Shown here in pieces: positions 45,825 through 57,014 of a stretch of DNA of 64,000 nucleotides; positions within the stretch are counted from its first letter, which is position 1; each line of letters begins with the position of its first letter. The notes under the pieces were generated by a model. It had not been told where the DNA came from. It did no database searches and saw only the letters and a list, made by a program, of their open reading frames with translations. This DNA is from Brachionus manjavacas. Taxonomy: Eukaryota > Rotifera > Eurotatoria > Ploima > Brachionidae. The stretch is from positions 806,001 through 870,000 of the forward strand of contig JAHQIY010000025.1 of assembly GCA_019054805.1 (NCBI GenBank). The letters run 5' to 3'. Both the position numbers and the translations under genes were made by a program.

Positions 45825-48609
45825 TTTCTATCTATTTTGTACAAACTTGGCATTAATTAAAAAAAGTTTTTTCAACAAAAACAACTAATTTAAAATGACT
45901 TTATCCTACATAGTATTAATTCTCGAATTTGACAAGAGTTGAAGCTATTTAGGTAGAAAACAAATCAATGTTATTAAGAAATCCCCACTCGATATTAACT
46001 TGGCTAATTTTCTACTAAGTATAGACAAATATTGTCACGTAATTGAAGCTAGTTAATCATTTTCTCAAAGCCTATAGTCTAACATTTAAGACCTCTCTTG
46101 AAAATTCAAATGCTGATGCAAAACTGCGAAGCGACAATTTAAAAAACAAATCTTAGCCAAATATTTAAATATTTAAAATCGATATTTTTAAGTGATTAAA
46201 GGTAAATTAACATTATTATTCCTGGCATGCGCAAGGTCCTTTTTATATCATTGATGAATTTTGATTGAAACATTAATCAACATGATTCATGACCTCATCG
46301 CTCTAAAATAGTCATGAATGCTGAAAAGTTTAAAAAAAATTACTTTTAAAATTACTTGACGGAAGTTATCTGATGACAAATAAATTACAGTCGAATTTTC
46401 TAAAAACATTCGCAGGTCTAAATAATGTATTAGCATAAATTTAAATTGTTCGCAAAATATATGAAAATTTAGGATCTAGTTAATAAAATTCTTTCAAATT
46501 TTTGCTCGGATAAAAATAGACTAGAATAATAGATAATCTTAAACCTTGCAATAATTTGCCAAGATTTTTTTTTTTCGAGAATAAGATGCAAAATACTCGA
46601 CGATTAAACACTCATTGCGAATTTTAAAAGATATTTATTTTTCTTTTCAAAAATCTATAAACAATCTGAAATAAATTGCGTCTGTATTTACTCTTTAAAT
46701 TCTAAAAAATTAAAAAACATCATCTTTGATTGATTTAACTTAGAAATTATCCATAGAATCAATGAGAACAAAGATGATATAATTTTTATCATTCTTAGCT
46801 ACAAATTTATTTTATTTAGTCATTTCCATGATCATTTAAAAAAAAAAACATACTTCATTTGTATTAAAAAAAGTCTAAAAAATGTATCAATAATCAAAAT
46901 TTTTAAATTTATTTTTAATAAATTATTTAAGCCTAAGAGGAAATATAAAAAAATTAAACAAAAAAAAGTTTAAAACTGCGTAAAAAGGCATACTTCATTT
47001 GTATTAAAAAAAGTCTAAAAAATGTATCAATAATCAAAATTTTTAAATTTATTATTAATAAATTATTTAAGCCTCAGAGGAAATATAAAAAAATTAAACA
47101 AAAAAAAGTTTAAAACTGCTTTTATTTTCAATTGTCAACGGATCTATTTGGTTTATTTTATTATCTAGAATACGTGTTACACCTTTATTTTTGTTTTTAT
47201 TTTAAGCCTTTTTGTAAATATAAATAACTCAGTTAATTCAATTTGCAACAACTTAAGCTCAAAGATTAGTTACTTTCGACCTTTAATTGACCTCAATTTT
47301 CAGGAAATTTACTGTACCTTTCTGCTAAAAACAAAAGCAACTCTATCAACATTTATCTAGAAATATTTGTTTTTTTTTCTTAGTTCCAAATTTCAAGTTT
47401 AAAGCCCAATTAGAAATAAAAGTTGAATAAGAGCATCGAGTTTAAATATTTTTAAAATTAATTTCGGTAAAAAAATTATCTTTATTATTTTGAATTTTTT
47501 GAAAATTATCTCAGCTAAAATTCAGATGAATTATTTTTTTAAAATAAATATAAACATCTAACAAATGCAAAATGGATTTATTGACTATAAAAATGGTCAC
47601 AAATATTTTACCAGTCTAATCTAATAATTTTTTAGGAATAATCAATTTCCTGCTAATAGCTTGATTTTTATTATTCAAATAAAATTCTGTTCACCAAATT
47701 TTTCAGTTCTGCATCATACTGATTTTAAATTTGCTAATAGAAAATGATAAAAATTAAAATCGAAAAACTTGTGACACTGAATGAGGTTTGAAAGTACATC
47801 AGAGAAAAATGATTAAGAATATATTTATTTAATCTATTTGGCATATTTAAGATTTGTTTTCGATTAAAATTGATCACGAATTTTCAATCATTTCATTTTT
47901 TTTCAAAATTAGTGGTCTTAGAGACTTACTTATTTTCAGCTGATTAATTTTTGGCACTATAAGGTAATTCGATCAAATTTATGACATATTTATAAATTTA
48001 ATAATTTTACTCTATTTTTAAAAGAAAAAAGTGGAATCTTAACAATTCACAAAGAGAGTCGACTTAATGGCATTATAAACCTATGTTATTTACAAATACG
48101 ATATTTATTTTCAAAATTTAAGTTTTTTTTAAATTCACAATTACTACTAGTATTTGTTTTTTTTATCTTTTAATTTATTTTAAAGGTAAAAAGTGGTAAT
48201 TTCAGGTACACTTTAATTTGAGTTATTCAGCTTTCTTTGTCAATTTTTTGGATTCGGCTTTTTTCTCTAACAATCAAGTAAAAAAAAATTAAATTAATTT
48301 CTTCAAATGACTGCTTCAGATGAACGTACGTAAGGTTTTCTAAATTATTTTCTTCTTCCTTCTGCTATTCTTTTGATTTATGTTTTCCTTATAATTTGTA
48401 GACCAATTTTTTAAGTTTAACTTTTGAATTTTGAAACATAATCACTAACGACCTACTTATTTAGGCTTTTGAGAGTTGAATTTTTATTACGAATATTTTA
48501 ATTTAATCTGGAATTTTTTGTTTGTAAGTTTCTTTCTGTAAGAGAAATTTATTAATTAAAAACATACTTTTTTAAACCAAAAGTTAAAGATAAAATCACT
48601 TGAATTTAA
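45825..48609. other. Gene-poor AT-rich DNA with one tandem duplication
   Basis: Intergenic, with no coding sequence supported. It contains the duplication at 46849-47119, listed separately. Confidence 0.5.
46849..47119. repeat. Recent tandem duplication, 2 x 131 bases
   Basis: The segment starting CATACTTCATTTGTATTAAA and ending GTTTAAAACTGC occurs at 46849-46979 and again at 46989-47119 (period 140, nine-base spacer). I see only two differences between copies (TTATTTTT/TTATTATT and CCTAAG/CCTCAG). The duplication is therefore recent. No function is apparent. Confidence 0.9.
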
Positions 48610-49080
48610 GTCATGGTTCAGTATCTGAAAGTTCGTTTTAGCTGACCGAGGATACTCGTTGCTCTGTTGGCTTGTGATCGTATGTGGTAAGTGAACTTTA
48701 GATTACTTGAGAAAGTTACTCCCAGATCCTTCTCAGTGTCTACGTAGTCTAGTGCACTCCTTGAGCCAAAAGCATGCGCCACTTTTTCGACCACTCGGAG
48801 AGGGCGTCAAGGTCGTGCTGAAGAAGGACGAGGTCACTCTTGCTCCGTATCGAGGCGACTAGCTTGCTTTCGTCGGCCAAAAGTTTGACAAGATGACTGA
48901 CGAAGACGAATAGAAGATATCTGAGTACGCTACTCTGAGGAACTTCACTCGCCACATCCACCCAATCTGCTTTATGCTGTCCGATCACAACTCTCTGCCG
49001 TCTACCGGACAGGAAGTCTCTAACCCAATTAAGTAGTAGTAGTATACAAGCTGTGGGGGATCGAAGATCCCGAGCAGAAC
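48610..49080 (-). mobile_element. CR1-like LINE reverse transcriptase remnant (second copy)
   Basis: The minus strand encodes LNWVRDFLSGRRQRVVIGQH, then a degenerate RT block VPQSSVLRYLLFVFV (for PQGSVLGPLLF), LLADESKLVAS (for the FADDxK catalytic box) and LDALSEWSKKWRM. Further down comes EKDLGVTFSSNLKFTYHIRS with ANRATSILGQLKRTFRY. The catalytic Asp pair is damaged (ADES) and segments are missing, so the copy is dead. It is clearly less AT-rich than the flanks. Confidence 0.8.
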
Positions 49081-49129
49081 CGTCAGTAAACGATCTGCTT
49101 TAACAGCCTACGTCCAGTTGTCATATTCA

Positions 49130-49910
49130 GCGTAACTATACCCGTTTTTCTTCAAGTGTTATCCAATTAAGAGTTTCTCTTCTAACTGCATATGGTTTCG
49201 ACTTTAGTTCCGAGACAAGTTTAGAAAATTTTCTCTGAACACGCTTAAGTGTTTCTATGTCACAACGTCGATAAGGATTCCAAGCGCCGACTGCAAACTC
49301 AAGGTGCGGCCTAACGAATGACTTAAAGAGCAGGTTTACAAGTTCAAGAAAGAAGTAGGTGAATGTGTTTTTTATTCCTGATGCTACCATCGAGGCTCTC
49401 GCTGCTGCTCTTTTACATAGTTCTCCTGATTTTAGGTCACTGGTAATGATAAATTCCCAAGTCACGCTCTTTACTTGTTAGTTTTTGACCATCCATAATG
49501 TAGTCGTGACATCTGTTTTCAACACCAAGATGCATACTTAAACATTTAATCTGATTAAAGCTCATTTTCCAGTACAATGACCAGTCTACTAAATTATCGA
49601 GGTCCTGTTGAAGCATTTTGAAGTCATCCTCATTGGTCACATGACTCATTAGCTTTGTATCATCTGCATAAAGCTTGCAGATAGATCTGCATACATCAGG
49701 CAAGTCATTGACATATATAACGAAGAAAATAGGATTAAGAACGGATCCTTGAGGTACTCCGCTAGTAACTGGCTTCCAATCGGAAACAACGCTACCAGTA
49801 ACGGCTCGTTGCTTCCGGCCTAATAGGAAAGAGCGAATCCAGTCAGCTTTAAGAACTGGAATACCATAAGTCGCTAATCTTACCAGGAGTAGTTCAATTC
49901 AATTCTGTGT
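49130..49910 (-). mobile_element. CR1-like LINE reverse transcriptase fragment (first copy)
   Basis: On the minus strand from about 49890: LATYGIPVLKADWIRSFLLG, VTSGVPQGSVLNPIFFVIYV, NDLP, then the catalytic box KLYADDTKLMSHV, LDNLVDWSLYWKMSFN and, after a frameshift near 49450, SFVRPHLEFAVGAWNPYRR and LKRVQRKFSKLV. These are RT domains and the C-terminal thumb region of CR1/Jockey-type LINEs. The YADD box is intact but the 5' part (endonuclease) is absent and the frame is broken once. It differs in sequence from the neighbouring copy at 48610-49080. Confidence 0.85.
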
Positions 49911-50957
49911 ATACCTTGGATTGTATACTCGAAGTTTTGCAAAAGAAGTTAAGATAGAAAAAAAAATCCATATTAGCAAAAAAAAATTAAAAAAAAAGAT
50001 TTTTAATTTTTATATTCATTGAGCTTATTTGGGTTATTTTTTATAAATGTAGAAAGCGAATTTGTTTTCGTAAAAAATTCAACTAACTGTTAAGAATCTA
50101 AGGTATTTGAAAACTGTAAAATTGATAAATTTTGTTTAATTGTGCCTTATGAAATACCATTTTAAAATAAACAAAAAAATAATTAATTAATGATTGATAC
50201 CTTGAAAATTATTTTTAAATGCATTGAAAAAAAATTATTTTTAATGAAATTTTTGATTCTCAGAAAATTGTGCTTTTAGTGATTGATTTAAAAAGTTTTT
50301 AAATCATAAGTTAAATGCAAGTTGATTGACAAGATCTCTTTTTTTTCCTTTGAAAGCCTTGTTTGGTTTTGTCAATAATTTGTTTATTTAAATAAAATTA
50401 ACTTATTAATAACTTATAATTAGTTAGTTTTTTAATTTTTTTTTTTAATTCTTTTTGTGTTCAGCTAATAGATAAGATATTAATATACTATTAAAAATTT
50501 ATTTCATAATTTAAACTTTGTTTGATCATTTTGGGCATCAAAAATTGATCATAAATTTCATAAAAACTTTAAAAAGACTTTTTTTTTTCTTTTGCGCAAG
50601 TCTGCATTAAGCAAAGCATTTTAAATAGAATAAAAATTGGCTCTTAACATGAATTGAACCAAATGATCGAAAGATCAAACAAAATTTAAAATTGCTAATT
50701 AGCAATAACATTTTTATCATGATGAAGCATTTTTTAAAGAAAAACTCTGATAAATATAGCTTCCTTAATGCATTATCAAAAATCCTTTATTAAATGAGAA
50801 TTTCCTTTCAAATATAAACGGTGCCAAGTTCTGTTTTAAATGTGCTTTTCTAAATTTTGATTTTATTTAACAGGAACTTGCATTAAAAAAATTCGTTCTT
50901 GCTAATAATTTCAATCGAAGCAATAAATTTGATAAAAAATTTTGAAATTAAGCAAAA
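49911..50957. other. Upstream region of the DEG/ENaC gene
   Basis: AT-rich, with no gene or repeat boundary recognised. The channel ATG is preceded by AAGCAAAA; no acceptor is obvious directly before it. Confidence 0.4.
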
Positions 50958-52454
50958 ATGAACTTAGAAAGGGACACAAAAAAAGACCAAGCAAAACAAA
51001 AATGCCTTAATTGGGTACAAGACTTGTCTTTGCATGGTTTCCCAAAAATATTTAAAACAGATCTAGCAATTTTAAAGCTAATTTGGATACTTTCTATCGG
51101 ATTGAGCATTGCTGGCTGCTGCTTTTATATCATAAGCACAGTGAACAACTTTCTCAAATTTGAAGTCACAACGGTTATTCGTCGAAAGTCTCAAATTCCT
51201 ATTCAACTGCCGGCCTTGTCTATTTGTCATAAAGAATTTTTTCTCACCCAAAATGGCCACGATTTTCTCCAAAATTTCATGCAAAATCGAAATATGAGTG
51301 ACATATTTAATTCAACATTTTTGTTCAACATGAGTCAATCGAACAACGAAGCCTTGCACATGGAAATATTCTCATATATTTCCAGATCCAGTGCCATGGA
51401 TAATAATTTATCAGATGATAAAATAAAATCACTCGGCTTTGATTTGAATTCTAATTTAATAAGCTGTTTGCAAGATACAAGATCTTGTAACATCAGCCAT
51501 TTTACCCATACATTTAACATATACTTTGGTAATTGCTATTTATTCAACAGCGAAGGGTCTCTCTCTCAGAAAAATGTAGCTTTCTATCATGGATTTCAGA
51601 TGGAGTTTTTGGACAGGTCACTTGATCAAACAAACAACTTGAGCTCGTCCAAAGGCATTCACATTACATTGTATGATTCAAAGAGCAAAGAAAATGCCTT
51701 TCGAGGCTTTGATTTGCCACTAAAATATGAAACAAACATTGTTGTAAGCAAAAAAGTGACCAAAAAGCTTCCCAAACCATACAGCGATTGCTTAGAAGAC
51801 CATTCACAATTTTATTCATCAGGTGTGTATCAAGAAACAGTAGTGGTAGCGCGCTCTTATTCCCAGTCTGTTTGCTTTAGTGTTTGTTACCAAAAAAGCT
51901 TGATAAACACATGCAACTGTGTCGATTTTGCTTTATTCAAAACTGCTAAAGTGTGTTCTAATCTAACAGATTTGTTTTGTATGTATAATCATTATGGTGA
52001 TTTTTATATACAATCAAATGTTAAAGAACAATGCCCTGATTGTCCATTGGAATGCACAAAAACTGAATATGAATACAAATTGTCTTATTCGGATTTTCCG
52101 ACTGATTCGAGAGCAAAAGGTATTGTTCAAATGCTAAAAAAACAACAACCTTCTAGAAACTACACACTGGATTATGTAAAAGAAAATTCAATTAGAATGA
52201 ATGTTTATTATGATTCTTTAGATTACGAAGAAATAGAAGAGTTGAGAAAAATGGAGCCTGTAGACTTGTTGTCGAATATTGGCGGACTACTCGGCCTATT
52301 TATTGGATTTAGCTTACTGAGTCTGGTCGAGATCGTCGAAATTGTTATTACAATTTCATCTCTTTTTTTGATTAAAAATAGCCGCAATAAAATAGTACAT
52401 GTACAGCCACAAAAAATCTTTACAACTGGTATTAAACTTCAAAGACATCATTGA
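50958..52454 (+). CDS. DEG/ENaC sodium channel subunit
   Basis: An intronless 498-residue channel of the degenerin/epithelial sodium channel superfamily. The cytoplasmic N-terminus has the gating His-Gly pair in LHGFPKIF (H26-G27). TM1 spans about residues 39-61. The conserved LPALSIC block follows at 84-90. The large extracellular loop contains the C-rich region (CFSVCYQKSLINTCNCVDFA, then CPDCPLECTKTEY). The pre-TM2 segment is YYDSLDYEEIEE. TM2 (about 442-472) carries GLLGLFIGFSLLSLVE, where GFS (450-452) is the G-x-S selectivity filter, followed by the conserved Glu. Family members are trimers gated by peptides, protons, bile acids or mechanical force. Which applies here cannot be told from sequence; peptide-gated (FaNaC/HyNaC-like) is a reasonable guess for a lophotrochozoan. 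It looks complete and functional. Confidence 0.92.
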   Translation: MNLERDTKKDQAKQKCLNWVQDLSLHGFPKIFKTDLAILKLIWILSIGLSIAGCCFYIISTVNNFLKFEVTTVIRRKSQIPIQLPALSICHKEFFLTQNGHDFLQNFMQNRNMSDIFNSTFLFNMSQSNNEALHMEIFSYISRSSAMDNNLSDDKIKSLGFDLNSNLISCLQDTRSCNISHFTHTFNIYFGNCYLFNSEGSLSQKNVAFYHGFQMEFLDRSLDQTNNLSSSKGIHITLYDSKSKENAFRGFDLPLKYETNIVVSKKVTKKLPKPYSDCLEDHSQFYSSGVYQETVVVARSYSQSVCFSVCYQKSLINTCNCVDFALFKTAKVCSNLTDLFCMYNHYGDFYIQSNVKEQCPDCPLECTKTEYEYKLSYSDFPTDSRAKGIVQMLKKQQPSRNYTLDYVKENSIRMNVYYDSLDYEEIEELRKMEPVDLLSNIGGLLGLFIGFSLLSLVEIVEIVITISSLFLIKNSRNKIVHVQPQKIFTTGIKLQRHH

Positions 52455-52585
52455 TTTAAAGTGTTTCATAAGATAAAAAGATAAAATTATTAAATAATCT
52501 CTTTAATTTTTTATTAAATACATTTTTTTTATTATATATCTTTGCCGTTAAGAAATTTCCAGCTATTTAATTATTTAAACATCAA

Positions 52586-52591
52586 AATAAA
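52586..52591 (+). terminator. Candidate poly(A) signal of the DEG/ENaC gene
   Basis: AATAAA about 130 bases after the stop codon. Confidence 0.35.
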
Positions 52592-52792
52592 AAGTATATT
52601 TTAAAAAGGTTTAGAATATTATTTATTCACAGTACTTTCGATCTAATTATGCAATTTTAACAACTTATATTTTTTAATACTCAGATCCGAAAGGTAAAAA
52701 TTAAAAAAAAATTTAAGTGAACATTTTCTAATTTAAATTGTTTGAATTTATATGGTAACAATTATGGTAATTCAAATTAGTTATTTTGTTGG

Positions 52793-53301
52793 CAAATTGA
52801 AGTTAATGATCAAATTTAAATTTCAGATCAAAATTTTTAGTATTTAATTTAAAAAAAAGGTGTTTTTCATCAATTTTTAAATACTAAATTTTTAAACTTT
52901 ATTAAACATGATTTGTTTAATCTTTAATTGGGAAGAAAATTATATGAACTTTTATTTAAAGTTAAATAAAATTTAAATCAATATTTTGGAATTTTGCAAT
53001 TAAAAATTTAACTTTGTTTCGCTGTAATATATTTTAATTAATACTAAAAAAACATTTAATGCTTTAATTTGAATGCTTTAATGCGGATTAAAATTTGTCT
53101 TTAAAATTTTCAAATAAATATTTTATAAAAATCAATTAAAGATCATTTGGAAAAAATAAATGATTTTTTTTATTTAATTAAAATAATAAGCATTTTGTGT
53201 TTAATTAAAAAGAATTTAAAAAAAAATTTTTTGATCATTTTTATTAAGATTTTAATCTATTTAGTTTTGATCATGTGATCATGATCATTAACTTCAATTT
53301 G
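52793..53301. mobile_element. 509-base MITE, CAAATTGAAGTTAATGATCA ends
   Basis: The left end CAAATTGAAGTTAATGATCA is repeated exactly inverted at the right end (53282-53301). The interior is AT-rich and non-coding. The termini resemble the TTGAAGTTGATGATC ends at 20258 and 22909, so all probably descend from one family. Confidence 0.75.
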
Positions 53302-54327
53302 ATTATTTTGTTTCTTTATTGGAATCCTTTAGGTCGATGGAAAAAAAACAATTTTAAAATTTGTTGTCCAAAGGTTTCTCTAACAATTTTAATTTATTAA
53401 TCTGAATAACTTTAAGCTGATTTTTTGTCTAAAAAATCACCATTAGTTTTAAATTAATATTTTTTAAAAATTAAGAAAAGAATCTAGCCTAAAAAATAAA
53501 ATTAGATTTAAATTAAGTTTCTGTAATTTTAAATATTTCCTTTTTATAACTTTCTTTTCTTGACTCTAGAACATTTAGGATAAATGTGAGTTACCACCTG
53601 AGCGAAGAATACCCAATAACTACAGGTGTCTCTCAAGGCTCAGTAATTAGTCCTCTTTTATTTAGTCTATATATTAATTTCATCCCCAAAAGAAACAAAA
53701 CAAATAATGAGTTCTATCTACTTTTTGCAGATGATCAAGTTACTTTTTTTATTCAAAATAAAAAGGAGAACCTTAAAATATAGATAAATAAATACACCTA
53801 CGAACTAGATCAATGGCTTATTAAGTGGAAAATGAAGATATCAGTTGAAAAGTTGTGTTCATTAGTCTGTTCTAAGTGCAAAAAAGAGAGTGATAATCTT
53901 AACTTAAAATTTATGGAAACTGAGCCAAAAAGAAATCAAGTTTCTTGGTATCAAATTTGATTCTTAGTTAAATTTTAATAAACTGGTAGACTAAATTAAA
54001 GAACGCTGCTAAAAAAGATGTTGTCAAATAATAATGGGGCCTTAATCTACTAGAACACTAGAAATACACTAGAAAATTATAAATAAATCTTTAGTCGGAT
54101 CAATTTTAGACTATTCTTTTCCTTGCTTGAATTCATTTTCAGAATATGATATCAAAAAAAGGCTTATATTTTCAAAGCTATCTAATTTTTTTATTTATGT
54201 ATTTAATTTTAGTATCTAATTATTTTTTTTGTATCAAAAAATAATTCAATTTAATATCTAATTGACAAATATAAAAATCTTTGATTAGCTCATTACTGAT
54301 GATGAAAATCAAACCAACTTCAGAATA

Positions 54328-54975
54328 CAGTAGAATCCCTCAAAAAGAACACTCGCCGTTGCAAGGGATTTTCGTTCATTCATAGGGCTGTTTACATTTG
54401 AGGATGCTCTCTCAAAAGTGAACTGTTCACTTTTGTGAGATTAATAAATGTTAAGTTAATTTTTGTGTAAAACAAAAATAAAAATAAAAATAAGACCATG
54501 TATGATAAAATTAATGCAAAAATTTGAATCTCAAAATTAATCTCTAATTAGAAAAATGTCAGCATCCAAGTTGAATAACTATAATAAACTAACCATGGAG
54601 GAAAAATATAGACTTATTCAAGTAGCAGGTCAAAAAAATAGTTCTCAACGGAGTTTAGTACAAGAATTTAAATTATCACTTGGAGCAGTTAATAAAATAC
54701 TTAAACAAAAATATGACATCATAGAAATCTATAAAACGAGTCTAAACGTTGAAAATAGAAATATTAAAAAAATTTTTTGAATTTAACTGTAAATAAATTT
54801 TTTTTCGAGTTTTTTGTTCACTTTTTTCTAAATTTTTCATGTTCACATACCGAATGTTCACATTTGAGGGATTTTATGCCATGTAAAAAGATTCATTTTG
54901 GTCGGTCGCAAGAAATTTGTGTTCACTTATAGGGCTGTTCACATTTGAGGATGTTCATTTTGCGAGCTTCTACTG
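54328..54975 (+). mobile_element. Tigger/pogo-like element, internally deleted, TA target site
   Basis: The 648-base element begins CAGTAGAATCCCTC and ends with the inverse of CAGTAGAAGCTCGC. Sub-terminal words match inverted (ACATTTGAGGATG, CATAGGGCTG). TA flanks both ends (54326-54327 and 54976-54977). It encodes only the N-terminal DNA-binding part of a transposase (next entry). It sits inside the LINE copy, so it is the younger insertion. Confidence 0.85.
54556..54780 (+). CDS. Truncated transposase: psq/CENP-B N-terminal helix-turn-helix
   Basis: A 74-residue frame. MSASKLNNYNKLTMEEKYRL followed by QVAGQKNSSQRSLVQEFKLS and LGAVNKILKQK is a psq-type helix-turn-helix, as at the start of Tigger/pogo transposases. 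The frame ends 25 residues later without CENP-B DNA-binding second half or DDE catalytic core. If expressed, such a fragment could bind element ends but not cut them. The small reading frame is intact, possibly because the deletion is recent. Confidence 0.7.
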   Translation: MSASKLNNYNKLTMEEKYRLIQVAGQKNSSQRSLVQEFKLSLGAVNKILKQKYDIIEIYKTSLNVENRNIKKIF

Positions 54976-55317
54976 TACTTTTTTTGACAATTATATCTAA
55001 TCTTCTGATTTAAAAAATTATCTAATTAGCTTAATTGAATGTCTAAATTGATATAAATATCATTGATTTAAAACTATGTTTATTAACAAAACATGAAACA
55101 ATCTTTTCCAATTTATGTCTTTTCAACTTTAATTTTTTTTAGCTTATTTACTCTATTTTGATTCTTTTTTTTTTATCTAATTTTATTAACTTTAATTTTA
55201 TTTTTATTTTATTTTTTTATTTTATTTTTAATTTATTCTGAAGGAGCTTTAGCTCGGTACAGAAAACAAATAAATAAATAAATAATAAAAAACTAAACTA
55301 AACTAAACAAAAAAATC

Positions 55318-56872
55318 ATGACTGAATCAAGCAGCATTGAATTCGTCCAACCATTGGCAAATAATAATTAAGAATCATTGTTAGATGCCGAAGGTTTCGA
55401 ACAAATAGAGAATAAAAAGAGGGGAAAAAATAGGGTTTATGAGCAATTTTGCGTTTTTCTTAATTTTGAGGCTGCGGATCGTGCTTTATTATCCGTTTTT
55501 GATAATCAAAAATGGAGAAAAGGTCTAAAGCAAAATAAACGGTTTTATGACTGTCACACACTTGGAAAAAAACAGAAATGTCCTGTCCGAATGTATCTAG
55601 ACATGTATGACGATTCCCAATTGTGTACAGCCTACATGTCAACCGACCAACACAACCACAAGGATAGAATGGAACTCGAATGCGAAAATGATCGATTAAC
55701 CCAAAAAGTTAAAACAGAGATTATTCGAATTTATGAAAACGAAACACAATCAACAAATTTGATTTTAGAAAAGCTTTCAGCAAAAAATATGAAATCGAAT
55801 CCAGTTCAAATTTACAATCTCTTGCATCGATACAAAACAGAAACGTATGGCTCACGTTATATGACACTTAATGAAATCAAAGATTGGTGCTCAAATCATC
55901 AAAACTTGCCTGAAGATGAAGATGAAGTGTACGTCGCAAACTCTGAATTTGAAGCTGGACTATTCTGTGCTGAAACTTTGAGGCAATGGTGGATGGTATG
56001 AAGGTTTTTCAATTTTTCCTAGCACAAATAATGCACTTGAATCTACAAATAATCTCATAAAAAGAGAGGGCACATTTGGTATAGGACTCCCGGTTGCTGA
56101 TTTCTTAAACATGATTTCAATGCGTGATAATTATGCTCGTAAAATTCCTTTTATTGTCGAACCAAATCCGAGTTTAGAAGATTGGACAAAAGCTTGGCAT
56201 TGGGAGTCAAGTCATATGAATGTTGTTCTAGCAAAAAAATCGAATTCGGATTCAGATGTTTTTTATTTGCCGTCAAAATGTTGTTCAAACAAACAAATAT
56301 CAAAGGAAGATATTAAAAATTATACAACCAATTTTTTCAAAGAGCAAATTGATAACTTTGACGAATGGCGAAATCAAGCTCAAAAAATCTGGATGACTAC
56401 TATTCATTTAGAATAGTCTCAAAGTGAATGCACATACCCATATTGGAGAAAAAATAAAATTTGCAAACACATTTTGGTTCTTGCTTGTCATTATCGAGGA
56501 TTGGAATGGCATAGAAACGCAAAAGATGTTCCTTTGGGTGAAAATAGGAAACGCGGTAAACCAGTAACAACAAAAAAAGCTTTAATGATTCAACCAACCG
56601 AGTTACAAGTAAGAGATGCCGTGCGAAATCAAAAGAAATTACCAGAGGCTCTTGTAAATTCAATTTTGAGTCAAGTTGATGTGATGGAAGAAATTGAGGC
56701 TCAAGAAGCAGAAATGGAAATTCAAAATGAAATTGAAGTTGAAAACAATTCAAATGAAAATTCAGCTCAGTCCGAGATTCCAAAAAAGAAAAGAGGAAGA
56801 CCAACTGGATCAAAAAACAAGCCGAAATCAATTCAAGATCAACCTCAAAACAAAAGAACAAAAAAAGATTAA
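55318..56872 (+). pseudogene. MULE transposase remnant without catalytic core
   Basis: The frame starts at ATG 55318 (MTESSSIEFVQPLANNN), meets a TAA at 55369, then stays open for 207 codons to 55999: a FLYWCH/WRKY-like N-terminal domain (YDCHTLGKKQKCPVRMYLD..DQHNHKD) and a helical stretch. The frame then shifts near 55995 to WYEGFSIFPSTNNALESTNN, typical of the sequence after the DDE core. A stop TAG near 56414 precedes a SWIM-like zinc motif ending CKHILVLACHYRGLEW. The tail is acidic and ends in an AT-hook (KKKRGRPTGSKNK). The whole Mutator-like catalytic core between about SEFEAGL and ETLRQWW is missing, so it cannot transpose itself. No long terminal inverted repeats were identified. It lies immediately after the LINE tail. 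Confidence 0.8.
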
Positions 56873-57014
56873 TTTTTTTCTTTTTCTTAATTTTTATTCC
56901 TTTTTGTATTTTTTTTTAATTTTTCTAAATAAAATATCAAAAAAATTCTACTTCCTTTTTTTTTATAATAGATACAACAAAAAAAAATATATATTCACTA
57001 TATTTAGATAGCTT

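Larger units (their letters stand above)
53560..55290 (+). mobile_element. Decayed LINE with reverse transcriptase fragment and 3' hairpin tail
   Basis: From about 53577 the plus strand encodes RINVSYHLSEEYPITTGVSQ, GSVISPLLFSLYIN and LLFADDQVTFF (RT palm with the ADD box), then YELDQWLIKWKMKISVEK. After stops and frame changes comes ILDYSFPCLNSFSEYDIKK near 54100. The last part is AT-rich UTR ending in the hairpin CTGAAGGAGCTTTAGCTCGG at 55238 and a CAAATAAATAAATAAATAA tail. The element is 5'-truncated, has several stops, and is split by a Tigger element (54328-54975). The small open frame at 53586-53783 is only part of the RT. The same family supplies the copy at 57200-57400. Confidence 0.75.
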
